Source: Acidobacteriaceae bacterium (GTDB taxonomy: Bacteria > Acidobacteriota > Terriglobia > Terriglobales > Acidobacteriaceae). Taken from it: a stretch of DNA of 51,164 bases. The stretch is from positions 1 through 51,164 of the forward strand of contig JASHPJ010000053.1 of the NCBI GenBank assembly GCA_030038195.1. The letters are read 5' to 3'. This document shows positions 9,176-17,610 of this stretch, one piece after another (position 1 is the first letter of the stretch; the number at the start of each line of letters is the position of its first letter). The position numbers were made by a program, and so were the translations under genes. The notes under the pieces are model-generated. The model saw only the letters and a list, made by a program, of their open reading frames with translations, searched no databases and was not told the DNA's origin.

Positions 9176-9345
9176 TGTGACCGGTCCTACTGTAACCACC
9201 CCTACCCCCTCTCCAAACCGCACTCCACCGGCTCAAAATCTCTATCAACCACAATCAATTCAATCAATTACCGCTCTTGGCCAATCCTCCACTACCCCCC
9301 AAAACCCGACAAAAACCCAACAAAAACCTAATTCCCCAGTTCTCG
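9176..9345 (+). other. G-depleted, C/A-rich intergenic tract (possible G-quadruplex on the minus strand)
   Basis: In the 570-base gap before the SIS gene, about 170 bases have very few G on the top strand (roughly a dozen), in contrast to the high-GC surroundings. The bottom strand therefore carries several G-runs, including GGG-8-GGG-4-GGGGGG around 9293-9320 and GGGGG-TA-GGGG around 9202-9213. No coding signal, tRNA or repeat of known type is visible in the tract. It ends at TGTTCACTGTCCACTG (9358-9373). Confidence 0.5.
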
Positions 9346-9475
9346 ACAACGGATCGCTGTTCACTGTCCACTGATCCCTACCGAAAAATTCAACTTCCTG
9401 ATTGATTTAGCACGGTATGATCATATTGGGAGATAAATTTTACCCCTGCGGGGTCTGTCAGGTCATTGTTCATTC

Positions 9476-10606
9476 ATGCTCACTTTTCCCCATGCAATGC
9501 TGCGCGAAATCTACGAGCAGCCAGAGGCTCTGCGCCGCACGCTCGCGCTCTATCTTGGTGACGAAGGCCTGAGACCCGAGGTGGCCGAGCAGCTTGCCGG
9601 ATGGGTTGGCCCTGCAGGCGAAATCCTCATCGCAGCCAGCGGCTCCAGCCGCCACAGCGGACTCTACGGCGAGATTCTGCTCGAAGACCTGTGCGGTCTG
9701 GCCGTGGACGTGGAGTACGCGAGCGAGTACAGTTTGCGCGGCGGGCCCGACATTCGTTGGCTGGGCATCCGTCATCCCAGCGTGCTGGTGCTCTCGCAGT
9801 CGGGCGAAACCACCGACACGCTGGCTGCGCTTGAAGAGGCGCATCGCCAGGGCCATCGCACGCTGGCTATCACCAACGTGGCCGGCTCGACCATGGCCGT
9901 GGAAGCCGATATCTCCATGCCCCTGGCTGCGGGCGTAGAGCGCGCCATTCCAGCGACGAAGAGCTTCACCTGCCAGCTCGCGGTGCTTTATCTGCTGGCT
10001 CTCTATGAGGGCGCGCATCTCGACCGCATGGATCGGGCGGCTCTTGCGGAACTGATTCCGGAGTTGCAGGCCGTGCCCGCCGCGCTTGAGTCGCAGCTTG
10101 ACGGCTGGCGCGAGCAGACGGCGGCTCTGGCGCACAAGTACGCTGCTGCGGCGACGTTTCTTTATCTTGGCCGCGGCATTCATTACGCCATCGCCCGCGA
10201 GGGCGCGCTCAAGCTCAAGGAATCCTCGTATGTCCACGCCGAGGGCTACCCCGTGGGCGAGCTTAAGCACGGTCCGAATGCGCTGGTGAGCGACCGCGTT
10301 CCGCTGGTCGTGCTGGCTACCGTGGACCGCCGGCTCGAAGCCTCTGTGCGCCGCTATGAGAAGACTGTGCAGTTGCTCGAAGACATGAAGGCCCAGAGCG
10401 CGAAGGTAATTGCAATTGCAAATGCCGACGATGCCCAGGTTCCCGCCCTGGTGAGCGACTGTATCCGCGTTGCACCGGCCTCCGAATATCTGCTGCCGAT
10501 CCTCGAAGTCGTCCCGCTGCAACTCTTCGCCTATTACATGGCGCTCGAACACGGCGTCGATGTCGACCGGCCACGCAATCTATCCAAGGCGGTGGTGGAG
10601 AAGTGA
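9476..10606 (+). CDS. SIS-domain aminosugar isomerase/deaminase (GlmS isomerase-like, no glutaminase domain; NagB-II type candidate)
   Basis: Predicted to act on glucosamine-6-phosphate or a related aminosugar phosphate, most likely deaminating it to fructose-6-phosphate and ammonia in the cytoplasm. The 376 residues align with the C-terminal half of glucosamine-6-phosphate synthase from its first line (HAMLREIYEQPEALRRTL) to its end (VDVDRPRNLSKAV). Two SIS folds are present (about 35-165 and 205-345). GSSRHSG and SQSGETTDTL bind the phosphate, and KLKESSYVHAEGY plus GELKHGP carry the residues used for ring opening and isomerisation. The class II glutaminase domain with its N-terminal Cys is absent, so it cannot use glutamine. 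ATG 9476 has no clear ribosome site; ATG 9497 is possible. The nearby GH20 and sugar porter fit a GlcNAc/GlcN catabolic role. FrlB- or AgaS-like activity is the main alternative. Confidence 0.82.
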   Translation: MLTFPHAMLREIYEQPEALRRTLALYLGDEGLRPEVAEQLAGWVGPAGEILIAASGSSRHSGLYGEILLEDLCGLAVDVEYASEYSLRGGPDIRWLGIRHPSVLVLSQSGETTDTLAALEEAHRQGHRTLAITNVAGSTMAVEADISMPLAAGVERAIPATKSFTCQLAVLYLLALYEGAHLDRMDRAALAELIPELQAVPAALESQLDGWREQTAALAHKYAAAATFLYLGRGIHYAIAREGALKLKESSYVHAEGYPVGELKHGPNALVSDRVPLVVLATVDRRLEASVRRYEKTVQLLEDMKAQSAKVIAIANADDAQVPALVSDCIRVAPASEYLLPILEVVPLQLFAYYMALEHGVDVDRPRNLSKAVVEK

Positions 10607-10654
10607 GCATTTTTGCACGGAGCTGCCGTCGGGGATCGGGCTATACTCTCGGCC

Positions 10655-11692
10655 ATGAGAAAAATCTCTGCGAGTGAGCTGCGCGCAGCTATCGAGCGCG
10701 CCGGTCTGCCTCCTGACACGTTCGAACGCATTCAGGCGGCGCTGTCGGCTGAAACCGAACAGGCGCCCGGCTTCGAGCCCGCGCATATCAGCTACTACCT
10801 CGGTGCCCTGCTCATCATCGGCGCGATGGGCTGGTTCGTCACCAGCGCGTGGGACAGCCTCTCAGGGCTCACGCTCGCGGCGATTGCCGCCGGCTACGGT
10901 GTTCTTTTCGGCGCAGTGGGATATCGTCTGTTTCGCAGGCCCGCCACAAAGATTCCCGGCGGTCTGTTGGTTGCGGTTGCCGTGTGCATGACGCCCCTGG
11001 CCGCCTACGGCGTAGAGCGCGCTCTCGGCTGGTGGCCGCTCTACGATCCCGGCTCCTACACGCACTTTCATCCCTACATCAACGCAAGCTGGGTGCTTAT
11101 GGAGTGCGCGACGATCGCCGTCGCCGCAATTGCGCTCAAATTCGTTCCGTTTCCATTCATTACTGCACCCGCTGCTTACGCGCTCTGGTATCTCTCTATG
11201 GACGCCACGGCACTGCTTGCGCACGGGCACTGGACCTTTCACCAGCAGTGCTGGATCTCGGTGTTTTTTGGCCTCGCCATGCTCGTCGTCGCCTATCTAG
11301 TGGATGGCGTATCGCAACTGGATTTCGCCTTCTGGTTCTATCTCTTCGGCCTGCTCACTTTCAGCGGAGGGCTTTCGCTGATGGGCAGCGGCAGCCAGCT
11401 TGGCCGCGCTCTCTATTGCCTGATCCACTTCGCTATGATCGTTGCGGCGATCCTTCTGCAGCGCCGTGCCTTCCTGATCTTCGGCGGAATCGGTATCTTT
11501 ACCTATCTGGTGGTTGAGGCAAACGAGTACTTCCGCAACTCGTTCGGATTTACGCTGGCGCTTACGCTCATCGGCGCATGCTTCATCGCTGCCGGCATCG
11601 TCTACAAGCGCAAGGAAACGCAGCTCGAAGCCAAACTTGCGCGCTTTGTGCCGGCGCGGGTACGGTATCGTCACGCCAGCCTGCAGCCTTAA
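10655..11692 (+). CDS. Multispanning membrane protein of unknown function (DUF2157-like)
   Basis: A 345-residue inner-membrane protein. A short soluble N-terminus (MRKISASELRAAIERAGLPP, with a helix that resembles an SHOCT or DUF2157 head) precedes about eight to nine hydrophobic segments, starting with ISYYLGALLIIGAMGWFV and ending with ALTLIGACFIAAGIVY. The C-terminus is basic. No catalytic motif is visible and I do not assign a function. I start it at ATG 10655; the frame opens 14 codons earlier but the residues there look non-coding. It follows the SIS gene by 48 bases on the same strand, so co-transcription is possible. It overlaps the convergent sugar porter by four bases (11689-11692). 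Confidence 0.75.
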   Translation: MRKISASELRAAIERAGLPPDTFERIQAALSAETEQAPGFEPAHISYYLGALLIIGAMGWFVTSAWDSLSGLTLAAIAAGYGVLFGAVGYRLFRRPATKIPGGLLVAVAVCMTPLAAYGVERALGWWPLYDPGSYTHFHPYINASWVLMECATIAVAAIALKFVPFPFITAPAAYALWYLSMDATALLAHGHWTFHQQCWISVFFGLAMLVVAYLVDGVSQLDFAFWFYLFGLLTFSGGLSLMGSGSQLGRALYCLIHFAMIVAAILLQRRAFLIFGGIGIFTYLVVEANEYFRNSFGFTLALTLIGACFIAAGIVYKRKETQLEAKLARFVPARVRYRHASLQP

Positions 11693-13494
11693 TTCGCCTT
11701 CGCTGTGTCGCTTTCGAAATACGCTTCGATCTCTTCGAGGGTCTTGCCTTTCGTCTCCGGTAAAAAGAGCGCGGCCACCGCAAAGTACACCACGGTGAAG
11801 CAGGCGAAGAGGAAGAACATCGACGAGTAGCCGTGCTTGCTCACGAAAGGCAGAAAGACTCCGGCCAGCGTAGTGGAGACAAGCTGATTCAGGAGCAGCG
11901 CAATGCTCATGCCATTGGAGCGGATGCGCGTGGGCATCAGCTCGCTCAGCGCCAGCCACACGCAGACGCCGGGCCCCATCGCGTAGAAGGCCATAAAGCC
12001 ATAGAGACCCAGCGCCACCAGCCATCCGTGGCCGGCCTCGGGCACACGGCCGATGATCGCCTTTTCGATCCTGAGCGGCGCCGTCTGCGCGGCGTTGAGA
12101 TCGGCGAAGGGATTCTGGAACAGCGCCTCGACCTTGTTGGCCGGCAGGCAGTTGGCGCGGTTGATCTCGATCGGCGCAGCCGCCGCATCGTCTGAGCGGA
12201 CAAAGCTCGTAGCGGCGGTGAAGTCGCCGTACGAGTAGATGATCGCCAGTGACGCGCGCTCCGGCGCAATCGCGCTGCCGGTGTAGCCCACGGCGGCCAG
12301 CAGCTTCTGCGCCTCGGCCGGATCGAAGCGCAGCGTCATCTCCTGGCCTGGGCCGGTCAGCGCCTGCACCGCGGCGCGGCAGTCAATCGTGTCCTGTTCA
12401 GTGATTTTGAAAAGAATGCCCACGCTGACCAGCGAGACGATAATGCCGCTCGTTCCCAGGATGAACAGGAAGCGCCGTCCCTTGCGGTCCACGAGCGTCA
12501 TGCCCACGGTGGTCATGAAGAAGTTGACGCAGGTAAAGACCACGTAGCCCCAGTGCGCGTTCAGGTCGCTCAGGCCGCTCTGCAGCAGGATGCCGGTGTT
12601 GTAGCCGATGAGGGAGTTCACGCCGGTGGCCGTGTTGCAGGAAAGAATCGCGCAGGCCAGCAGAAACGGGATGACGTACTTGCGCCGCAGCAGCGAGTCT
12701 TTCACCTTCTGGCCCGCCGTAACCGCAGCGCTACGCGCGCTGGCCTCCATCTCTTCGAGTTCCAGCGAGGCCTGCTCCGGGCTGCGCGAGCGCAGCAGCG
12801 CGGCGTAGGCGCGCTGCTTGTCTCCGCGGCGAAACAGCCAGCGCGGCGACTCGGTGACCAGCAAACTGCCCAGCACAAACAGCACGCCCGGCGGCAACGA
12901 CACCCAGAAGATGCCGCGCCACGCATGATCCTTGAAGCGGAACAGCGCGGCGGCATCGGCCAGTTTCGCCACTGCCTCCACGCGATAGCTGAAGTACATG
13001 CCGACCAGCGCCGCGGCCACGATGCCCAGCGTGAGCATCCACTGGAAGATAGCCGTGCCTTTGCCGCGATGCGCGGCCGAGAGGCACTCGGCCAGGTAAA
13101 GCGGAACAACCACGCCGACCAGCCCCGCGCTTACTCCCTGCAGCAGCCGGCCCAGAAGCAGCGAATCATAGCCATGCGAGAGCGCGATCACCGGAATGCT
13201 CACGGCAAAAGCCAGGCCGCTCAGGATCATCAGGTTCCTGCGCCCCATCCAGTCGGAGAGCAGCCCGGCAAACAGCGTGGAAAACACGCTGCCCAGCAGC
13301 ACCGCAGCCACAATGTCTGAGAGTTGCGCGGCCGTGTAGCCTGACGTGGCTTCGAGATACGGGTATGCGCCGCCGATGATGCCTACGTCGATGCCGTAGA
13401 GCAGGCCGCCGAGTCCGGCCACCAGCAGAAGAAATGCGTTGTAGCGCCGTGTTGCGGCGGTCGTGGGTGCGCTGGCGGAACCCTTTGCTGTCAT
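11689..13494 (-). CDS. Sugar-porter family MFS transporter with a large periplasmic insertion
   Basis: Inner-membrane sugar:proton symporter of the XylE/GLUT type. Family signatures are clear: GGLLYGIDVGIIGGAYPYL in helix 1, LSDWMGRRNL after helix 2, DRKGRRFLF after helix 8, and PETKGKTLEEIEAYFE at the end. At 601 residues it is about 110-130 longer than usual. The extra length is a block of about 125 residues between helices 9 and 10 (KITEQDTIDC to EAGHG), predicted periplasmic, with two Cys that could form a disulfide. A smaller insertion lies after helix 5. AGAGGAA lies nine bases before the start. It sits between the SIS deaminase and GH20 genes, which suggests an aminosugar or oligosaccharide cargo; this is inference. 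Confidence 0.93.
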   Translation of the reverse strand: MTAKGSASAPTTAATRRYNAFLLLVAGLGGLLYGIDVGIIGGAYPYLEATSGYTAAQLSDIVAAVLLGSVFSTLFAGLLSDWMGRRNLMILSGLAFAVSIPVIALSHGYDSLLLGRLLQGVSAGLVGVVVPLYLAECLSAAHRGKGTAIFQWMLTLGIVAAALVGMYFSYRVEAVAKLADAAALFRFKDHAWRGIFWVSLPPGVLFVLGSLLVTESPRWLFRRGDKQRAYAALLRSRSPEQASLELEEMEASARSAAVTAGQKVKDSLLRRKYVIPFLLACAILSCNTATGVNSLIGYNTGILLQSGLSDLNAHWGYVVFTCVNFFMTTVGMTLVDRKGRRFLFILGTSGIIVSLVSVGILFKITEQDTIDCRAAVQALTGPGQEMTLRFDPAEAQKLLAAVGYTGSAIAPERASLAIIYSYGDFTAATSFVRSDDAAAAPIEINRANCLPANKVEALFQNPFADLNAAQTAPLRIEKAIIGRVPEAGHGWLVALGLYGFMAFYAMGPGVCVWLALSELMPTRIRSNGMSIALLLNQLVSTTLAGVFLPFVSKHGYSSMFFLFACFTVVYFAVAALFLPETKGKTLEEIEAYFESDTAKAN

Positions 13495-13644
13495 CGTGGC
13501 AAATTCCTCTCGCGTACACTGCCTGGGTTTCAGCAGAAAGCGGCAGCTCCGTTTCGAAAAAACCGGCTGGGAACCAGGAATCCCTAGTCTACAATGATCG
13601 TATTCAATTCAAACGCTCATTATTTTGAGCTGAAAGTCGTGGAG

Positions 13645-15783
13645 ATGCGGCACTCGAATCGGTCCTTTGCTTTCCTGGTCATGACCATCCCTGTCTTTGC
13701 TGCTGCCGTGCTGCTTACGCTGGCGGCGCCAGCCGCCTGGGCGCAGGCGCAGACCCACCTGCTGCCCGCGCCGCGCGAAGCCAGCTTCGGCGCCGCAGTC
13801 GATCTGCCGTCGCGGATCATTGTCTCAGTTCCGGTCCACAACGAGCAGGATGAGTTTGCCGCGCGCGACCTTGAGGACGCGATCAAACAGCTTAAGCCGC
13901 CGGACGCGGACAGCGGACGCGCCGTAGCCGCGCAGGCCGCTTATCGGGTGACGCTGCTGCGCAATGATTCGGCGCCAGCCAAGGCGCTGCTGACACGCCG
14001 CAACCTCGTCTTCGATCCGGCGATGCAGTCGGAGGGCTACATCCTCATCGTCGATCCGCGTGAGGCGTACATCATCGGCGCTTCCAGCTCCGGCGTCTTC
14101 TACGGCGTGCAGACCTTCAAGCAGCTTTTGCCGCTGCCCGGCACGCCGCGTGTCCTTCCCACCGGCACGGTGCGCGACTGGCCAGCCATGCGCTACCGCG
14201 GCATTGACGACGATCTCTCGCGCGGACCGTTTCCCACGCTCGAATTCCAGAAGCAGCAGATCCGCATCTTTGCCAGCTTCAAGATCAATATCTACTCGCC
14301 CTATTTTGAGCACACACTGCTTTATCCTGACCATCCGCTGGCCGCCCCGCCGGGCAGCGCGCTCACGCCGGCTGAGGTCCACGAGCTGGTCGCTTACGCG
14401 CAGCAGTATCATGTGACGATTCTGCCCGAGCAGGAGGCCTTCGGGCATCTGCACCATGTGCTCAAGTACGACACGTACCAGGACGTAGCCGAGACGCCGC
14501 ACGGCCATGTGCTGGCTCCGGGCCAGCCCGGCACGCTGCCGCTCATCAAGGACTGGTTCACTGATATCGCCCAGGAGTTTCCTTCGCCGTTCATCCACAT
14601 CGGCGCCGACGAGACCTTCGACCTTGGCCTGGGCCGCACGCATGACCAGGTGCAGCAGCAGGGCTACGGCCCGGTCTACGTTGCTTTCCTCAAGCAGATT
14701 CACGACACGCTGGCGCCGCTCAACAAGCGGCTGCTCTTCTGGGGCGACATTGGCGATGCGAATCCCGATGCGGTACCGGGACTGCCCAAGGACATGATCG
14801 CCGTGCCCTGGGACTACGGGGACACGACCGGATTCGACAAGCTGATCGAGCCCTTCGCCAAGGCCGGCATGGAGACCTGGGTCGCTCCTGGCGACGCCAA
14901 CTGGAGCGAGGTCTATCCGGTCGAGAAAACGGCTCTGTGGAACATCCAGGGCTTCATCCGCGACGGACAAAGGCTCGGCTCCACGGGCGCGCTCACGACC
15001 GTGTGGAACGACGACGGTGAAGGGCTCTTCAACATGGACTGGTACGGCGTGCTGTTCGGCGCAGTCGCCGCGTGGCAGCCGGGCGAGAGCTCCATCGCCA
15101 ACTACCAGGATGCCTACGGACAGGATTTTCATCTGGACCCGAGCGGCAAGATCAACAGCGCAGAGAAAGAGCTGATGGCCGCCGAGGAGGGAATTGCCAG
15201 CGCCAAAACCAGCCTGAACAGCGATCAGCTTTTCTGGATCGATCCATGGAGCGCGCAGGGCCAGCAGGTTTCTGCCGCGCTGTTGCCCAACGCGACCGAT
15301 ATCCGGCTGCACGCCGAGCGGGCCATCGTTTTGCTGGCCCAGGCCAGGATGGCGAATCCCGGTCTGCGCGAGCCTGACGCCATCGAGGCCATGGACCTGG
15401 GCGCGCGGCGACTCGACCTGATCGGCATGAAGTTCGAGCTGGCGCAGGAGATTGCCGCGGCCTACGCGCAGGCGCTGGCGCAGCAGCACGACAAGACGAA
15501 AAGCTCGGTGACCGGTAATCTGCTGGAGGAGATCAGCAGCAGCAACGGCCGCTGCCAGGACCTGCGCGACGCCTATTCGGCCATCAAGGGCGAGTACTCG
15601 CATGTGTGGCTGAGCGAAAACCGTCCCTACTGGCTCGATAACGTAACCGTCCGCTACGACCTGGAGATCGAGAAGTGGCAGCGGCGCGGCAACCAGTTTG
15701 ACCAGGTGATCCGCGACTGGTGGAACGGAAAGGACCTGCCTGCGCCGGCAGCGCTCGGCCTGCCGGAAACCGCCGCTCACTGA
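13645..15783 (+). CDS. Secreted GH20 beta-N-acetylhexosaminidase
   Basis: Predicted to remove terminal beta-linked GlcNAc or GalNAc from chitooligosaccharides, peptidoglycan fragments or glycans in the periplasm or outside. I choose ATG 13645 (712 residues) because a good signal peptide follows (MRHSNRSFAFL, a hydrophobic core, then AAWAQA); the frame is open 17 codons upstream. The N-terminal GH20b domain (about 35-175) ends in SGVFYGVQTFKQLL, followed by the GH20 barrel starting at MRYRGIDDDLSRG. The catalytic Asp-Glu pair of substrate-assisted GH20 enzymes is D322-E323 in HIGADETFDLG. A long C-terminal helical part (from about 500) is of unclear role. It is divergent from the sugar porter with 150 bases between them, consistent with a shared amino-sugar function. 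Confidence 0.9.
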   Translation: MRHSNRSFAFLVMTIPVFAAAVLLTLAAPAAWAQAQTHLLPAPREASFGAAVDLPSRIIVSVPVHNEQDEFAARDLEDAIKQLKPPDADSGRAVAAQAAYRVTLLRNDSAPAKALLTRRNLVFDPAMQSEGYILIVDPREAYIIGASSSGVFYGVQTFKQLLPLPGTPRVLPTGTVRDWPAMRYRGIDDDLSRGPFPTLEFQKQQIRIFASFKINIYSPYFEHTLLYPDHPLAAPPGSALTPAEVHELVAYAQQYHVTILPEQEAFGHLHHVLKYDTYQDVAETPHGHVLAPGQPGTLPLIKDWFTDIAQEFPSPFIHIGADETFDLGLGRTHDQVQQQGYGPVYVAFLKQIHDTLAPLNKRLLFWGDIGDANPDAVPGLPKDMIAVPWDYGDTTGFDKLIEPFAKAGMETWVAPGDANWSEVYPVEKTALWNIQGFIRDGQRLGSTGALTTVWNDDGEGLFNMDWYGVLFGAVAAWQPGESSIANYQDAYGQDFHLDPSGKINSAEKELMAAEEGIASAKTSLNSDQLFWIDPWSAQGQQVSAALLPNATDIRLHAERAIVLLAQARMANPGLREPDAIEAMDLGARRLDLIGMKFELAQEIAAAYAQALAQQHDKTKSSVTGNLLEEISSSNGRCQDLRDAYSAIKGEYSHVWLSENRPYWLDNVTVRYDLEIEKWQRRGNQFDQVIRDWWNGKDLPAPAALGLPETAAH

Positions 15784-15887
15784 TGCCTCCGGTATTCTCG
15801 CGTGCTGCCACCGGTTTCTGCCCTGCGCCAGCAGGTAACCAAAGAATAACCAGGCGTGAGAATATTCACCCATCGCTGCGGCTGGCG

Positions 15888-16676
15888 ATGCACACTAGAG
15901 CCATGCTCGACCTTGGCGTCAGGCCGGATCGGCTGAACGTATTGCTGATTGACGACGATCTCGTCAGCCGCGAGGTTTCCGCGACCCTGCTGACCATGAA
16001 TGGCTTCATGGTGCACACGGCGGACAACGGCGAAGCCGCGCTCGAACAGCTCGCCAACGGCTCCATTGCGCCAGACGTGATCCTGCCGGACGTGATCCTG
16101 ATGGATGCGCAGATGCCGGGCTTGAGCGGGTGCGCGCTGATTGCCGGGCTGCGCAGCCGCAGCCGCGCCCGCATCATCATTGTGAGCGGCAGCAATCCGC
16201 CCGCGGAAGTGGCGGCGGCTGCGGACGGATTCCTGCTGAAACCTCTCGACGTGGAGGCTCTGCGCAAGCTGCTTGAGGGCCATGCGGCGCACTTCGCCAC
16301 CGCGCCTGCCGCCCTGGGGCCGGATGCGCCGGTGATCAGCCGCGAAACCCTGGCGCAGCTTCGCCTGCTGATGCCGGAAAAGGCAGTGCGTGAGATCTAC
16401 CAGGCGATTGTCTCGGACCTGAACCGCCGGTCACAGGCGCTGGGGACGGCGATGGCCAGGGGAGACACCGCGGAGATGCGCCGCATCGGGCACGCGATCA
16501 AGGGCGGATGCGCCATGGCCGGTGCGTTGCAGGCGGCGCGGCTGGGCGCAATGATTGAGAATACAGCTCTCCATCCCACAGGTAACCAATCAGATAACAG
16601 CGCCCTGCTGCTGAAGGATTTACGTTCCGCTGCAGAAGCCTTGGAGAGTATGCTGAATGCTGAATTGCCCGCCTGA
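15888..16676 (+). CDS. Response-regulator receiver fused to a histidine phosphotransfer (HPt) domain
   Basis: A 262-residue phosphorelay protein with no DNA-binding output. The REC domain (about 12-135) has acidic residues DDD near the start, phospho-acceptor D73 in LMDAQMPG, the conserved Thr/Ser in IIVSGS and the Lys in LLKPLD. The HPt domain (about 150-258) has the phosphorylatable His202 in HAIKGGC, the HPt signature. A 15-base in-frame duplication (16071-16100) doubles PDVIL just before the phospho-acceptor. The start could also be ATG 15903. The next gene, 51 bases on, is a NarL-type regulator; no histidine kinase is adjacent. It likely relays phosphate between an unlinked hybrid kinase and that regulator. 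Domain calls are firm, the wiring is inferred. Confidence 0.88.
   Translation: MHTRAMLDLGVRPDRLNVLLIDDDLVSREVSATLLTMNGFMVHTADNGEAALEQLANGSIAPDVILPDVILMDAQMPGLSGCALIAGLRSRSRARIIIVSGSNPPAEVAAAADGFLLKPLDVEALRKLLEGHAAHFATAPAALGPDAPVISRETLAQLRLLMPEKAVREIYQAIVSDLNRRSQALGTAMARGDTAEMRRIGHAIKGGCAMAGALQAARLGAMIENTALHPTGNQSDNSALLLKDLRSAAEALESMLNAELPA
16071..16100 (+). repeat. 15-base tandem in-frame duplication inside the receiver domain
   Basis: CCAGACGTGATCCTG (16071-16085) is followed directly by CCGGACGTGATCCTG (16086-16100), one base different. It adds five residues (PDVIL twice) to beta-strand 3, immediately before the phospho-acceptor Asp. Confidence 0.9.
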
Positions 16677-16727
16677 CCCATAGCATCCTGTACGCCGTGG
16701 AGCGGGCCCGTGGAGGCGAGCCGCTTA

Positions 16728-17390
16728 ATGGAGCGAAGCATTCGAATTGTTCTTGCGGATGACCACCCGGTCGTGCGCATTGGCGTGCGCAACATGCTTT
16801 CAGAAGCGGAGGGCTTTGAAGTTGTCGGCGAAGCCGCTGACGGCGACGAGGCTATTACGCAGACTCTCGAGCTGGCTCCCGACATTCTTCTGCTCGATCT
16901 GCAGATGCCGCGCCTGCCCGGCCTTGAAGCCATGCGCGCCATTGTGAACGGCACGTCGACGGCCAAGATTCTGCTGCTCACTTCCACCATCACCACGCAG
17001 CAGATCATCGAGGCGCTGCACATCGGCGCCCGCGGCATTGTGCTCAAGGACGCGCTGGCCAGCCACCTGCAGACCGCCATTCGCACCGTCTACGCAGGCG
17101 ACTACTGGATCGGCGGCAAGCGCGTGGTCAACCTGGTTTCAGCGCTGCACGACCTGATGCAGCAGGCGGCCGTCCCGCAGCGCAAGACCTATGGCCTGAC
17201 GCCGCGCGAGCTCGAAGTGGTGGGCTGCATCGTGGAAGGCTGCTCGAACCGCGACATCGCCAAGCAGTTTTCGCTGAGCGAAGAGACGGTCAAGCGCCAT
17301 CTCTCGAATATCTTCGATAAAACCGGCGTTTCGACGCGTCTGGAACTGGCGCTGTTCGCCATTGCGCACCATCTGGTGACTCCGGAGTAG
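16728..17390 (+). CDS. NarL/FixJ-family response regulator with LuxR-type HTH
   Basis: A 220-residue cytoplasmic two-component transcription factor. The REC domain (about 3-120) has DDH at residues 10-12, phospho-acceptor D57 in LLLDLQMP, a Ser/Thr switch in LLLTST and Lys in VLKDAL. A GerE/LuxR helix-turn-helix follows (about 152-215: LTPRELEVVGCIVEGCSNRDIA then ETVKRHLSNIFDKTGV). ATG 16728 is preferred to the in-frame GTG 16710 because GGAGGCGAG lies about 11 bases upstream of the ATG. It follows the REC-HPt gene by 51 bases and is probably co-transcribed. The target genes and the partner kinase are not in the window. Confidence 0.93.
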   Translation: MERSIRIVLADDHPVVRIGVRNMLSEAEGFEVVGEAADGDEAITQTLELAPDILLLDLQMPRLPGLEAMRAIVNGTSTAKILLLTSTITTQQIIEALHIGARGIVLKDALASHLQTAIRTVYAGDYWIGGKRVVNLVSALHDLMQQAAVPQRKTYGLTPRELEVVGCIVEGCSNRDIAKQFSLSEETVKRHLSNIFDKTGVSTRLELALFAIAHHLVTPE

Positions 17391-17429
17391 CGCGCCAGGA
17401 TTTGCTTTCGCTGTGAGGCCGTAGAAATC

Positions 17430-17473
17430 GGGGTGGATTTTTGCTTACCGCAGAGTAAGAAAAAATCCACCCC
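17430..17473. terminator. Strong rho-independent terminator, likely bidirectional
   Basis: A perfect 13-base stem, GGGGTGGATTTTT (17430-17442) with AAAAATCCACCCC (17461-17473), continues into CTTAC/GTAAG around a six-base loop. It is followed by TCTTTTATT. It lies between convergent genes (the response regulator and the heparinase-like lyase) and can serve both. Confidence 0.9.
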
Positions 17474-17520
17474 TCTTTTATTGACCGCCCTGAAAAAGAA
17501 GCTCTGATGAAGTCGCCGTT

Positions 17521-17554
17521 TTGAAAGGGCCGGCTTGAAGCCGTGCCTTTTCAA
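17521..17554. repeat. Dispersed hairpin repeat of the TTGAAAGGGC type, copy 1
   Basis: An imperfect palindrome with arms TTGAAAGGGC-CGGCTT and AAGCCGTGCCTTTTCAA, followed by TTCTTGCCCTA. A related sequence occurs at 47195-47225, also between convergent genes and also followed by a GCCCTA box. It is not needed for termination here because the stronger terminator at 17430-17473 is adjacent. Confidence 0.6.
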
Positions 17555-17610
17555 AGTTCTTGCCCTATCCGGATGAGTTTTTGGACAGGTTCTGGGAGAT
17601 CCCTCGCTTA

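Noticed and set aside
9476..10606. Calling the SIS gene a truncated glmS pseudogene
   Set aside because: It begins cleanly at the isomerase domain, keeps all active-site motifs and has a full C-terminus, as expected of functional SIS deaminases.
13825..15873. 682-codon frame opposite the GH20 gene
   Set aside because: GH20 motifs and signal peptide are intact on the plus strand; the opposite frame lacks any recognisable domain.
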